In this document: piece after piece, positions 1 to 9,432 of the stretch
Layout of the letters: each line of letters begins with the position of its first letter
Numbering within the stretch: the first letter of the stretch is position 1
Assembly (NCBI GenBank): GCA_003427395.1
Contig: BFEA01000581.1
Location: 394,843 to 424,731 of the forward strand
DNA from: Chara braunii
Taxonomy: Eukaryota > Streptophyta > Charophyceae > Charales > Characeae
DNA: 29,889 nucleotides
Reading direction: 5' to 3'
Program-made: the position numbers and the translations under genes
The notes under the pieces: generated by a model
Seen by the model: only the letters and a program-made list of their open reading frames with translations
What the model was told of the DNA's origin: nothing
Database searches by the model: none

Positions 1-473
1 TTCTTCCTCTTCAAAGTCCACCATCTCTCCCTCACCCTCTCGCTACCTGACTTCTCAGTATCTGCAGACTACGAGAGGGAGAGAGATTGGTGACTTTGGG
101 GATGTTGACAACATTGGGATACAGACTCGATTTTGGGATCGAGACATTGACGAGGGACTATTTGGGATCGATACCAGGGACACTTGTCTGATGACATTCC
201 CATCTTCTCCCTCATCTTCGTCTAATCGCCAGTATGCAACAGTTTGGTATCTCCTCCTTCTCTCAGATGTCTGAAGTATGATGGGATGTCGTGTCAGTCC
301 CGGTCAGGTGGGGACTTATATCCAAGTCTTCCACTGCGCTACAAAGTGCCATTTTGTATGTATCAAGATGTAAACTGCTTGTTGAGATTCCACTAACACT
401 GCATTGTCCATTCAATCCTTTTCATCACCTTGCAGATCCTTGGCTGTACATACATTGCCCAACTGCGCATGTA

Positions 474-474
<1 letters not shown>

Positions 475-528
<54 letters not shown>
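475..528. repeat. (CA)n microsatellite
   Basis: An uninterrupted CA dinucleotide tract of about 27 units inside the foldback element. The reading frames across it (poly Thr-His or Cys-Val) are artefacts of the repeat. Confidence 0.95.
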
Positions 529-532
<4 letters not shown>

Positions 533-662
533 CGCATACCGTAACGGTGCAGACCAGAACAAGAACCGACCTCTCTCACATGGTATAAGATAGCACAGCA
601 GAAGGCTTAAATACCAATGATCCGAACAATCAGTGTTGCAATGCAGACCTTTTTTTTTTTTT

Positions 663-858
663 GAGAAAACTACGGCGCAGTCAGGGTTTGAGTTTGTAAT
701 TGCACTTGAGGCAAAAGGGTCGGTCATGGTGAATGTATATGACCTACGTTTCGGGTCCGGTGGGGTTGCGTGGGGGTGTGTTGTATTNGCGGGATTGCCT
801 GAAGTGCAATTACAAACTGTTTTCGTGACTGCGCCGAAGTTACCCTTTTTTTTTTTTT
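663..858. repeat. Nested inverted repeat (about 50-bp arms)
   Basis: Bases 666-714 and 795-842 are inverted copies. Both carry the CGGCGCAGTCA segment, the TTTGTAATTGCACTT segment and a GAGGCAA/TTGCCTGA end, with a few mismatches. The outer flanks are a T tract on both sides. The loop of about 80 bases contains one N. The structure resembles a small MITE or hairpin inserted inside the larger foldback element. Confidence 0.75.
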
Positions 859-917
859 AACACGCCCCTGGTGATAGTGTTTTTTTTTTTTTTTAAACAC
901 GCCCCTGGTGATAGTGG
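859..917. repeat. Tandem duplication, 37-bp period, with poly-T spacer
   Basis: The 19-mer CACGCCCCTGGTGATAGTG occurs at 861-879 and again at 898-916. Each copy is preceded by a T-rich run. It is a simple two-copy tandem duplication. Confidence 0.85.
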
Positions 918-1512
918 TGGTGATAAGAGCAGCCACCACTACCACGCGGGGAGAGGCTCCATCTTTTGGTGGGGAGCATCACCTGCTGGAAAACGGGTCC
1001 AGCATCCCATGTACAATGTTTGATCAGAAAAATCACACTGGGGAGGACCCTTGCCAGCATTGATTACCCTGGACTCCAGGGGATTGACTGAGCAAGGTAT
1101 CTTGAGAAACTAAAAAAGCAGGAAGACCAGACATACATCATCATCATTCCATGGTGTGAAAGGGTCTGGCGCTCACACAGGAAGAAGGCGCCAGTCCCCA
1201 ACCATACACAAACAAAGAAGAGGGGGGTTGGACGAAGAAGAGGGGAAGATTCGAATGCCGTCAACACCAAGTCTTCGGTACAGGTCCCAAATAATCCCTC
1301 GTCAAATGTCTGAATCCCAATGTCGAGTCTGGATCCAAATGTCGTCAAGTCCCAAAGTCACCAACCTCTCTCTCTCTCATTGTCTGCAGATACTGAGAAG
1401 TCAGGTAGAGAGAGGGTGAGGAGGAGATGGTGGACTTAATAGAGGAAGAAGAATAACTCTCTCTCTCTCTCAGAGTCCGGTACTAACCTGTGAAGGTGGC
1501 GCCTTGTTGCAG

Positions 1513-1549
1513 GTACATCGAAGACGAAGCTGGAGCTATGGCGCCACAG
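1513..1549 (+). CDS. Candidate 37-nt microexon of an unidentified host gene
   Basis: Seen: an acceptor-like GCCTTGTTGCAG ends at 1512 and a strong donor CAG|GTAAGT lies at 1549/1550. The 37 bases between have an open frame reading YIEDEAGAMAPQ after one leading base, and this has no low-complexity bias. Inferred: an internal exon of a plus-strand host gene with long introns. I recognise no protein family, and no neighbouring exon can be joined to it with confidence. It may equally be chance splice-like sequence. Confidence 0.25.
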
Positions 1550-1668
1550 GTAAGTCTCCTTGGCCTCCGCCAACCATCTCTCTCTCTCCACTACTACTCT
1601 AGCTCCTAATAGCGCCCAGGGCTGAAGACTACTGCTAAATTGCTAATGCTACTACTACTACTGCAGAC

Positions 1669-1712
1669 CCGATCTGGGCCGTAGATCTCTTAGATCTGAT
1701 GGCCCAGACCGG
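1669..1712. repeat. Inverted repeat, 12-bp arms with inner AGATCT pair
   Basis: CCGATCTGGGCC (1669-1680) pairs with GGCCCAGACCGG (1701-1712) with one mismatch. Inside it, AGATCT occurs at both 1683-1688 and 1692-1697, extending the cruciform. It may be the end of a small transposon, because a T-rich tract and a GAGGCC...GGCCTC inverted pair follow directly. Confidence 0.7.
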
Positions 1713-1847
1713 ACCATTTTTTTTATTTTTTTTTTTGAGGCCCTACCGGCCTCACAAAAATCACCCAAAATAAGCAAGGGTACTACGTACCCCAAACCGC
1801 ACCCCCACAGGCCCAAAACCCTGATCGGACCCCAAAGCCGGTTTTTA

Positions 1848-1941
1848 ACCAGCCCGGACAGTGGGCCCCGCCAGGACGACCGGGGGAGTTGTCCGATCGG
1901 ACAGCCCGGAACAGAAAGGGGTCCCGGACGTCCGGGCTGGT
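1848..1941. repeat. Inverted repeat, 12-bp perfect arms
   Basis: ACCAGCCCGGAC (1848-1859) and GTCCGGGCTGGT (1930-1941) are exact inverted copies about 70 bases apart, in GC-rich sequence. No reading frame is associated. It may mark the two ends of a short mobile unit. Confidence 0.7.
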
Positions 1942-2105
1942 AACCTAGCTGTTTTCACCCTGGAGGCCTTCCAAACAATTAAGCACCGACTATTTAGCAC
2001 TCCTTAGAGGTGCTCGCTTGCACAAAGAGAAAGTGCTTGGAAAAAGAGAACATACATGAAACTGATTAACTGCATGTGTGTGTACGTGTTCTCATATCTG
2101 CTAAA

Positions 2106-2187
2106 CACGACTCCACAAAGACGAAGCATGACTGTACCAGTCTGTTTCGTCAGACTATATGCACGACTCCACAAAGACGAAGCATGA
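2106..2187. repeat. 26-bp direct repeat, 56-bp period
   Basis: The segment starting CACGACTCCACAAAGACGAA and ending GCATGA occurs at 2106-2131 and exactly again at 2162-2187. It lies immediately before the TG-rich microsatellite. Confidence 0.9.
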
Positions 2188-2271
2188 ATGTGTGGGCGTG
2201 TGCGGGTGCGGGTGCGGGTGCGCGTGCGCGTGCGTGTGCGTGCGTGCGTGCGTGTGTGTGTGCGTGCGTGC

Positions 2272-2304
<33 letters not shown>

Positions 2305-2323
2305 TGTGTGCGTGTGTGTGTGT
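2188..2323. repeat. TG/CG compound microsatellite
   Basis: A tract of TG, CG and GGGTGC units about 135 bases long. Several overlapping frames span it on both strands, but they are Cys-Val or Thr-His artefacts. Alternating purine-pyrimidine runs of this kind can adopt Z-DNA; that is general knowledge, not shown here. Confidence 0.95.
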
Positions 2324-2417
2324 TAGATTTTCCCAACAACAGCCCCAATTCCACCCAGGGACACTTCGAAAAGCCACTTCCAGACCTCTCGGAAGGCTGT
2401 GGACTTGGCCTTTCGGG

Positions 2418-2480
2418 TACTGTAGCAGCTACGACCTTTACCTTTCAGGACTGTAGCAGCTACGACCTTGACCTTTCAGA
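2418..2480. repeat. Two-copy tandem repeat, 31-bp period
   Basis: CTGTAGCAGCTACGACCTT followed by an ACCTTTCAG segment occurs from about 2420 and again from about 2451. Related but weaker CTACAACCACGACCTC sequence follows. No gene is recognised. Confidence 0.85.
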
Positions 2481-3640
2481 TCATCTACAACCACGACCTC
2501 TACAGAGCTGTGACTCCTATTCGACAGAACTACAGATCAAACCCCTACCGCTACAAGGACCTACGACAGACGACAACAACTACCAAAACACAGATCACGG
2601 GTTCAAACACTCAGGGGTCGACTCGATACTGTACATGGGCAAAGTGAGGTCTGGGGATCGAACTCTANGGCCNGCATCCGTGACTGCCGAAAGGTGAAAA
2701 CCGTTTCAGTTCTTGCAGCTCCCCTTTTACTGTGCCTCTTACGCACAAGGCTGCCCACGTTGATTGTGTGNGTGTGTGTCAGCTGCCCACATCCCCGTGT
2801 GCCTTCACGACCCACTTGCACGTTATTTCAGGAGGCAGAGTAAAAGGGAAGGCATGCTCCTGTGCATCTCTTAAGAGCTTCATACTCCTGTTCATTTCAC
2901 TTCAGATCTTCAGCTTATACAGCCTTTGTGTCCATCCTTCATCTTCATACTCCTGTTCATAGCGCCACTTTGATAGGGTCAATTCCAGAAACGGGTCGAT
3001 TGGTTTAGCAACCGAACCCCTGCGTTCGTGTAGGCACTGCCGGGCCGTTTGACTGACATTTTGCCAGCTGCAAACACCGTCAACTTCCCTATCAGAAACA
3101 GAAAAAAAAAAAAAAAAAAAAGATAAGAAAAGGAAACAAAGGCCTGGCACGCTGGGACCAAAGAAGGCAAAGAACTTAAAAGAAGGCAATCCAAAGCGTT
3201 TAGGCAAAGGCAAAAACAAAAGTCGCATCCGACAGATTGGCAGAGAATGGCACAAGGTGTAACACGCATGGAAATATTAATTACTAATTAGTAAATACTA
3301 ATTAGTAATTAGTAATCAACCGGATCAAGAGTGCATATAACTTCATAACTCAGATCTTATTGGAGGGGGCGAGAATGGCAGGGATAAAATAATATTAAAT
3401 TCCTATTGAAATTAAAAACAAACCAATAAAGAGAAGGCAAAAGCCCCAAAACCTAAATGTCTGGTTGAGTTCAGATCAAGAGTTAAAAACCGAAATCTTA
3501 TCCAAAGACGCAGGGATGTTAGCATTGTTAGGGGCTAACTCTCCTGTTCACATTGGGAAAAGAAAAGGAAAAAATAAGGAAAGGAATGCAAAACCTAAAT
3601 GCTGCTGTCCCCCATATAAGGAGAAGAGAAGCATGCATTT
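2481..3640. other. Non-coding host DNA with no recognisable gene
   Basis: No frame here looks like protein. The stretch holds three Ns, a poly-A run at about 3100-3121, and a few fragments resembling the B box of tRNA genes: GGTTCAAACACTC near 2599 on plus and AGTTCGATCCCC near 2660 on minus. These are too degenerate to call RNA genes. The part from about 3280 to 3640 is AT-rich. Confidence 0.6.
3283..3324. repeat. AT-rich overlapping palindromes
   Basis: The units ATTAATTACTAATTAGTAA and ACTAATTAGTAATTAGTAAT overlap and are self-complementary around ACTAATTAGT. They could form small cruciforms. No function is evident. Confidence 0.7.
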
Positions 3641-3647
3641 CCTCTTA

Positions 3648-3745
3648 AAAAAAAAAAAAAAAAAAACAGGGTTCGATTCCCCACAGTCCCCAATCGAGGC
3701 CCTACACCTCCTGAGGCACGCTGCGCGCTCACCAGCTGAGATAGT
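3648..3745 (-). repeat. Possible SINE-like unit (A-box-like head, T tail)
   Basis: On the minus strand the stretch begins near 3745 with ATCTCAGCTGGTGAGCGCGC, which resembles a tRNA D-arm/A box. It passes CCTCGATTGGGG, a weak B-box-like segment, and ends in about 20 Ts (poly-A at 3648-3666 on plus). A tRNA-like head with an oligo-T tail is the layout of some plant SINEs. The plus strand also carries a B-box-like GGGTTCGATTCCCC in the opposite sense, which makes the assignment uncertain. No target-site duplication was identified. Confidence 0.25.
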
Positions 3746-3827
3746 CAGTGTGTCCCTCCTGGTAGGTTGGTGGGGAATGCCACCCGTTGTCAGGGGTTGT
3801 TACATGCCCAGTTGGGCGATGTACATA

Positions 3828-3856
3828 CACACACACACTCACACACACACACAAAC

Positions 3857-3919
<63 letters not shown>

Positions 3920-3961
3920 CACACACGCTGGAGACTTACTTGTTCACCGGTGCGTCGATGG

Positions 3962-3994
<33 letters not shown>
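3828..3994. repeat. (CA)n then (CT)n compound microsatellite
   Basis: CA units from about 3828 to 3926, with a few interruptions, are followed after about 40 bases by an uninterrupted CT tract at 3965-3994. All frames through it are low-complexity artefacts. Confidence 0.95.
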
Positions 3995-3996
<2 letters not shown>

Positions 3997-4405
3997 CCCC
4001 ATTTACCGCTTCATCTTCTTCATCTCCCTCTCTGTCACGCGAGGCTCTTTTCGTCGCGGCGTGCACTTAGTCTTAATCTTGGTCCAGGTTCATTCATAGG
4101 CTCTATGTTTGAGTGTTCTTTTCAGGAAAACAATCGGCGTGGAAGCCGGCTCTTATCAAGCATTTCTCTAGCCCGGCTCCGTAAATAACGTGAGCGGTGT
4201 AGAATGAGTAGGAGCTTTTCGATCCAGGGGTGCACATGTCGATTTCTTTCTCCTGCACATGCTCTTCAACTTCTCGCTCGCCTTCCTTTCTCTGCACGTC
4301 GGTTTCTTCACTTCGTTTGTGCACTTCACCCTCCCCTCCGTTTTTCTGCTTCCTTCCGTCGTATCTACATAATCGCAATCACATCTGCATGATGATAGGA
4401 GAATC

Positions 4406-4481
<76 letters not shown>

Positions 4482-4482
4482 G
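4406..4482. repeat. (TAA)n microsatellite
   Basis: About 25 perfect TAA/ATA trinucleotide units. Frames through it translate as poly-Ile or poly-Leu and are not genes. Confidence 0.97.
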
Positions 4483-4614
4483 TATCAGAGACAAACAGTA
4501 AAAGCAATATTAACAACAAACGTATACAGGCTAACCTTCTGGTCAGGTTCAGTCAAAATAAAAGATCCCTTTGCGCTCGGTAAATCGTGTCCGTGCCCCT
4601 GCTTAGCTCATCGA

Positions 4615-4637
4615 GCTCACCTCTTGTCGAGGTGAGC
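4615..4637. repeat. Small perfect hairpin
   Basis: CTCACCTC (4616-4623) and GAGGTGAG (4629-4636) form an 8-bp stem, 9 bp with the G-C pair outside it, around a 5-nt loop. It lies just before a CA tract. Function unknown. Confidence 0.7.
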
Positions 4638-4650
4638 GCTCGTCTTTCAT

Positions 4651-4652
<2 letters not shown>

Positions 4653-4710
<58 letters not shown>
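4653..4710. repeat. (CA)n microsatellite
   Basis: A near-perfect CA tract of about 29 units, followed by a few degenerate ACAC-rich units to about 4745. Confidence 0.95.
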
Positions 4711-4712
<2 letters not shown>

Positions 4713-4837
4713 ATACACTTACACACACACAATACACCTACACATAACCGTAGTAGTGCATATTACTGTCTTCTAGTAGTAGATATGTTCGATTTTGCTC
4801 ATCCTATCGATGGAAGTAGCGGGATGGGCAGCCATAA

Positions 4838-5005
4838 GATCGGATACTTTACCCGTCTTCTACACGATCCGCCAAGAAGCGCAGCATACCGAGCCCGCAG
4901 CATGGGGAACGCGACAGTCTCAAGCGCGCAAACAAGTCGTGCAATGAAGGGCCCTACTCCCACGTCGCCATCTGCGTCTACAAGGGAGGGCGCACCTACT
5001 GCCAG
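4838..5005 (+). CDS. Candidate host exon, cysteine-containing, ends at a strong 5' splice site
   Basis: Seen: a frame open from 4838 (an in-frame TAA lies just upstream at 4835) to the donor CCAG|GTAAGC at 5005/5006, about 56 codons. Its end reads SCNEGPYSHVAICVYKGGR then TYCQ, giving three Cys and a mixed, protein-like composition. The upstream acceptor is unclear; candidates are the pyrimidine-rich CTGTCTTCTAG near 4774 or an AG close to 4837. Inferred: an exon of an unidentified plus-strand host gene, perhaps a small Cys-rich domain, with the retroelement inserted antisense about 100 bases into the following intron. I cannot name a family. Confidence 0.3.
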
Positions 5006-5026
5006 GTAAGCTGCCTTCTCCCTTTA

Positions 5027-5080
5027 CCTCCTCCTCCTCCTCTTCTTCTTCTTCTTCTTCTTCTTCTTCTTCTTCTTCTC
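5027..5080. repeat. (CTC)n/(CTT)n microsatellite
   Basis: A CTC run passing into a CTT run, ending 23 bases before the LTR boundary. On the minus strand it adds a poly-Glu stretch to a spurious frame that runs from the LTR into host DNA. Confidence 0.95.
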
Positions 5081-5102
5081 GTGCGCTGGTTTTCTTTCGC
5101 GC

Positions 5103-6590
5103 TGTCGAGCGCATCGGTCCGGCACCGCACGCGGCGGCGTGGGACCCTCTCGGTCGCGTCACGCAGGAGTTGGATCTACCTCGACACGAACGCGCAAATG
5201 GAGCTTCCTTGGGCCGCTCCGGCCGAGTGCGCCAGCCATACCTCTCGCGAGCCCCTACGACAGGATAGGGCCTACGCGAGGCACGACTTACCTCCACCTT
5301 ACGGGAGTTGTCACCTCGCATCGGTGGGCGTATCCCCGTCGAGCTACCAGTCCACAGTATGAAAGCTAATCAGTTGCAATCGCAGAGGTGGACCAGCCGA
5401 GGGCGTTTCTCGTTTGCTGTAGCATAGGGGGTACGCGCGGTAATACGCCTATCGGTCCCGCACGCGAGTCGGCATCTCGGGAGGCTGAAGTCCCAAGCGC
5501 GGCTCAACGTCGGTCGACTAGGACGCACCCCACACACCACGCGCACACCACTCTGACAACCACATGACAACAACGCATACCCATACATACGGAACAACAC
5601 AACGCAAACAACGCGATAACGCTCCTAGACCCTTGGTAGCCAACCCATAACTTCCTGACGCGGAAATCGGATAGGCGTCGCGCGCGAGACTTAGTATAAA
5701 AATCGCGCGGACGCAGGGCTAACTCATATCGACTCGCAATGCAAGCACACGCAAGTGGTCGCAATGATGGCGTACCATGTAGTACCCATACTCGCGCGGT
5801 CCTCGTTAATCTCGAGGGCCGCGTTCGACACTCAAGTGGCGGCTGACACGCGCCTTGAGGGTTAATCTCTTGACGCTGGACAACCGCCATGCGCGGTTGA
5901 AGACCACACACCCTCTTCTGCACCCTTATGCAGAGCGGGTGGTACACAGGTCCAACGCCTGTGGTGGTAGCCGTCTCTCGCGGCCCTAGGGGTGAGTACT
6001 CCCCGGGCCTGGGCGAAAGTCAAGGGGTTTGACTTTGACGGCTGCCACGGACTACAACGTCCAACCATAGTAATCCTTACGAAGCAAACAACGCACGCAC
6101 GAAAGCAAGAGGAGGGGCTAGGGCGAAGGCCCCCTTGCCTTAAAAGGGAATCGTGACTTTGGGGGACCCTACCCTTCTATGATTGGTGCCGACGGCCTAC
6201 GATGATACAAGCGCAACATCTACACGTGAGCCCGGCGACCCCATAACTTCTGGACGCTGGGGCGGCGAGACGTCGCGCGCAGGGCTCTGATATAATACTA
6301 CACCAACCATTGATGCCAATCATGCGTAGTAGCCGTGGCTCCGTCCTCGCGATTTCGAATGGCTGAAGGAATACATCACGAGGGGTTACCCCTCACGATA
6401 TTGAACACCTGAAGGACACGTCGTTCGGCCCTCGCGGCATTTCCGCCTCTCAGGTGGAGTGTCCCGCCGGCCAAAGTAAATAGGCTCTATGCGAGGGGAG
6501 ACTCCTCCCCTTCTGGGCCTAGGGCTTGGGATGTCCTGGACAAGGACCTTGGATCCCGGCCCAGGACCAGTGTCCGACTAAGAAAGCCCT
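5103..6590 (-). repeat. LTR 3'-terminal (element sense) GC-rich, hairpin-rich zone
   Basis: This 1.5 kb contains many short perfect hairpins. AAAGTCAA/TTGACTTT lies at 6016-6036 and AGGGGAG/CTCCCCT near 6496-6513. CACAGG/CCTGTG lies near 5945-5963, and GAGGGGT/ACCCCTC near 6380-6394. It also holds a diverged internal repeat: the stretch from CCCATAACTTC near 5644 to TATAAAA near 5700 recurs from about 6240 to 6300, with GTCGCGCGC and TATAATA. Frames on both strands here (for example 5504-5947 minus) are not conserved in the right copy and are not credible genes. Confidence 0.65.
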
Positions 6591-7412
6591 AGGACGCAAA
6601 TAGGCAGAAGGGAGGGTCTTCCCTGTCCCTCAACCCCAACTTTTACGCGGTTGTTAACATGGCCTCTTAGGCCTCCCAAATACTCGTCGTACGTATACCC
6701 ACGCATACATACAAAAGGGGGATGGAGTTGTGACGATCACTTCTCACAGGCACAGTGGGACTCCTCACAACCATGTATACGTATATGGAGTCGCAGGCAG
6801 TCCAAATCCCAAAATCCAAATCACAAGACATACCTGCAATCACACCAAGAATCAAATGACAAGGCACGCACTACACAGAGTCAACCCCAACCATTCTCTA
6901 TGCTCGTACCCCTTTGCTTTAGCCATACAAGCCCCAATCGCAGATCCAACCAACCTCAATTAAATACTCAGTACCTTCATTAAATGGCCATTCAATAAAA
7001 GTCCGGGTGAAACCCTTAACAAATAGTAAAACCACCTGGGTTAAAGCCTTTTAGGTTGGGTATGGGGAATGAGTTTAAATTGAGTCGAAGACCGACAAAA
7101 AGGCAACCCACCTGTTATCAGTAATAACAGAGGACGATCCTCAAGGGATCAAGCTGAATCTAGTCCTGATCTTGAATCGAACAATCAAGACGACCTGTAA
7201 CACATGACAGNCCAATCCCCAAGTTGAGATCACAAGTGTATGGANAATACAACTCCATAACATATTCTCACTCAAATTCTNCTAACTAGNTAAGCCTAAA
7301 TCTACCTTTANGCAGTGCCCAAAGCAAAGGCAGACCCTGGCTGAATCTCCCNTATTCAGGGTGGACTGCCAAAATNGCNACNTGTCAAAATATAATCNAA
7401 NTCCNCTAAAAT

Positions 7413-7950
7413 CAGAAAATNTCGGCAGCGCTTCCCGTAGGAAAAGTGTCCTTTTCAGAATTTACACCAGCTCGAATATCAAAAGCAGGAGTATTCTATA
7501 ACTTTGAAAGTCAAATTTTGTCTATCTCTCTGAATTAGCAGAAATTTGGGCAGCATCCCCTTTGGAATTGGGGATTCCCAGATTTATACCAAGTCAAATT
7601 TGAACTTCGTCCCCAACCTTGAGTTCAATTTAGACAAAATTTGCTTAACTCCTTAGTTGTGCAGAATTTTCGGCAGCACTCCCCCTAGAAAAGTGCTCTC
7701 CAAAAATTTATACAAAGCCAAGTTTAGAACCTGAGACTAATTCTGACATCCCAAAGCCTAATTTTGTCTAACTCCCTCATTTAGCAAAAATTTGGGCAGC
7801 ATTCCCTTTAGAAAATGAGACTTTCCTGATTTTTACTAAGTCAGATATGACGAAAAGATAAACTAAACTTTGACAAGTCAAAAATTTATCTAACTCCTTG
7901 AATCTGTAGAAATTTCGGCAGCGCTTCCCGTAGAGAAAGTAGCTTGCTAG
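7413..7950 (-). repeat. LTR repeat array B: about five units of about 122 bp with variable hairpin
   Basis: Unit heads AAATTT(C/G)GGCAGC start near 7413, 7539, 7660, 7782 and 7905. Each unit continues with a C-rich then TAGRAAA-like loop, a GATTTATAC-like segment and an ATTTTGTCTAACTCC-like tail. After GGCAGC the bases form a small stem that changes between units yet pairs. The stems are CGCTT/AAGTG (7429-7448, one wobble), ATCCCC/GGGGAT (7555-7575), AGCACT/AGTGCT (7675-7697), CATT/AATG (7800-7817), and a weak CTT/AAG in the fifth unit. No protein frame crosses the array. Confidence 0.75.
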
Positions 7951-8255
7951 AATTTATACAGGTCCAAGTATAGTAGCAAGCCTCAAAGAATGCAAAAATC
8001 GATCTAAGTAAAGTAAAATCAGCTCAGAAAATGCACGAATTGACCTAACCCCTATCGCTCTAGCACGTGGTGAGCCTCTAAAGCAACTACCTGTCAACCT
8101 GAAACCCAGAACAAGTAGTAATCTCCCTCAACCACATGCAGGCCAACCCACAAAGGTAAGTACTCTCACCTACCCAAACCAATCTGAGCAAACAATAGTT
8201 CATGATCTTTCACTGAGTTGTCCCCTCATGCCCAACTTACATAAGGCATAGGTCA

Positions 8256-9190
8256 GGGCACCTGAACTTACAGAGCGCGCCCAACTTAGGCAGGCCTAAA
8301 GTCAGAATACCTAAACTTATAGAGCGTTCTGACTTAACCAAGTATACACAAACAGATGACACAACTACTTCTCTCTTCTTTGGGCGTGTGACTAGACCAC
8401 TTCAGTCACCCTGAGTTGTTTAAATAGCCAATTTATATATACCTTTCTGACCTTAGTCTTCAAAGGGGACATAAGGCTCAGCCGCTCAACTTAGAACATT
8501 GCTAAACCTGTCCAAGTTTACGTTCAGTTATATCTCTTAGTTGTACTCTCTTCAGTTGTAATAAGCTATAGTCACGCTACCTAAACTTATAGAGCGGCGT
8601 GACTAGCATGTTCTTAGTAGCATAGTAATATAATATAGCCAAGTTATATCCATTAGGTTCCAACATGTGCGAGGCATAGGGTTAGACTACCTAAACTTAT
8701 AGAGCGGTCTGACCCTCAGCCAGGTTCGTTTCTCTCTGATCCAATCTGTGCGAGGCAGTGGGATAGGCTACCTAAACTTATAGAGCGGTCTGTCCCCTGC
8801 CAGAATTATTCCCTCAGAACAAAACAGGAGAAGGGCTGAACCACATAAACTTATAGAGCGGTTCAGACCTCCTTGTTCAGGACCAAAGAAACTGAGAGAA
8901 CCCCAAGTAAAACGAGGCAACCCAAGGTACCTAAACTTATAGAGCGCCTTGGGTCCCTGAAAGTCACCCACAGTCAAACCCTCACAAGTCAGAGCAGTCA
9001 GGACACCTAAACTTATTGAGCGTCCTGACCCTCCATGCAATTTACAGCACTTGGTCTCCCCAAACTCATGGGGACATCCTAGCCTCCAGAGCTTCAGGCT
9101 ACCTAAACTTATAGAGCGGCCTGAGGCTCCTTGCAGTCCAAAAATAAACAAAGCGCTGGGCTTCCCCAAACTTAAAGGGACCTCCCAGCC
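8256..9190 (-). repeat. LTR repeat array A: nine hairpins with a constant 19-nt loop and variable paired stems
   Basis: The loop on plus is TACCTAAACTTATAGAGCG with few changes, and its flanks are inverted pairs that differ each time. Stems: GGGC/GCCC (8256-8282); AAGTCAGAA/TTCTGACTT (8299-8335); TAGTCACGC/GCGTGACTA (8569-8605); AGGGTTAGAC/GTCTGACCCT (8678-8716); GGGATAGGC/GTCTGTCCC, extended by GGCAG/CTGCC (8754-8801); CTGAAC/GTTCAG (8836-8866); CCCAAGG/CCTTGGG (8921-8953); GTCAGGA/TCCTGAC (8997-9029); GCTTCAGGC/GCCTGAGGC (9091-9127). Two looser relatives with a CCCCAAACT core follow at 9057-9074 and 9155-9189. In element sense the loop is CGCTCTATAAGTTTAGGTA. The 133-aa minus frame through the array only reflects the repeated loop. 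Confidence 0.9.
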
Positions 9191-9432
9191 TTAATGACCC
9201 AGTCAATCTGCACACGATACTGCCTTACTTCCAACCTTCCCCCAGATGCAACCCATCTCATTCACAGTCTGCTTTCAGGCAATCAACAAACTGAAACTGA
9301 GATTTGCCCACACATTCTTTTACTTCCTTCTGACTTACGTCTTGAAAGTCAAACTTAGAACCAAGTACAGGACCCATACAATACACTCAGTCAAACATAG
9401 AGGGATGTACAGGTAGGGGGTATAGTTGGGTT

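Larger units (their letters stand above)
1..1453. repeat. Foldback (long inverted-repeat) element, left end cut by window
   Basis: The first about 225 bases reappear inverted at about 1227-1453. Reading the right arm on the minus strand recovers the left arm in order: the TTCTTCCTCT start, the CACCATCTC segment, CTGACTTCTCAGTATCTGCAGA, the GTGACTTTGG segment and the TTTGGGAT segments, with scattered substitutions and small indels. This is the shape of a non-autonomous DNA transposon with long terminal inverted repeats. No transposase frame is visible inside. The interior holds a CA tract, a nested hairpin and a tandem repeat. Because the left arm begins at the window edge, the true end and any target-site duplication cannot be seen. 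Confidence 0.7.

Noticed and set aside
2004-2697. Overlapping frames rich in Thr-His or Cys-Val
   Set aside because: They are translations of a TG/CG microsatellite; the same applies to frames over the CA, CT, TAA and CTT tracts at 475, 3828, 4406, 4653 and 5027.
8768-9169. 133-aa minus frame (repeated at 28403-28804)
   Set aside because: The RSISLG and LYKFR repeats are just the array A loop translated in two phases; the frame is kept only by the repeat, and the two copies are one assembly block.
8256-9190. CRISPR-like array of short repeats
   Set aside because: Spacing is irregular, the flanks of each unit pair with each other instead of being independent spacers, there are no cas genes, and the context is a eukaryotic LTR.
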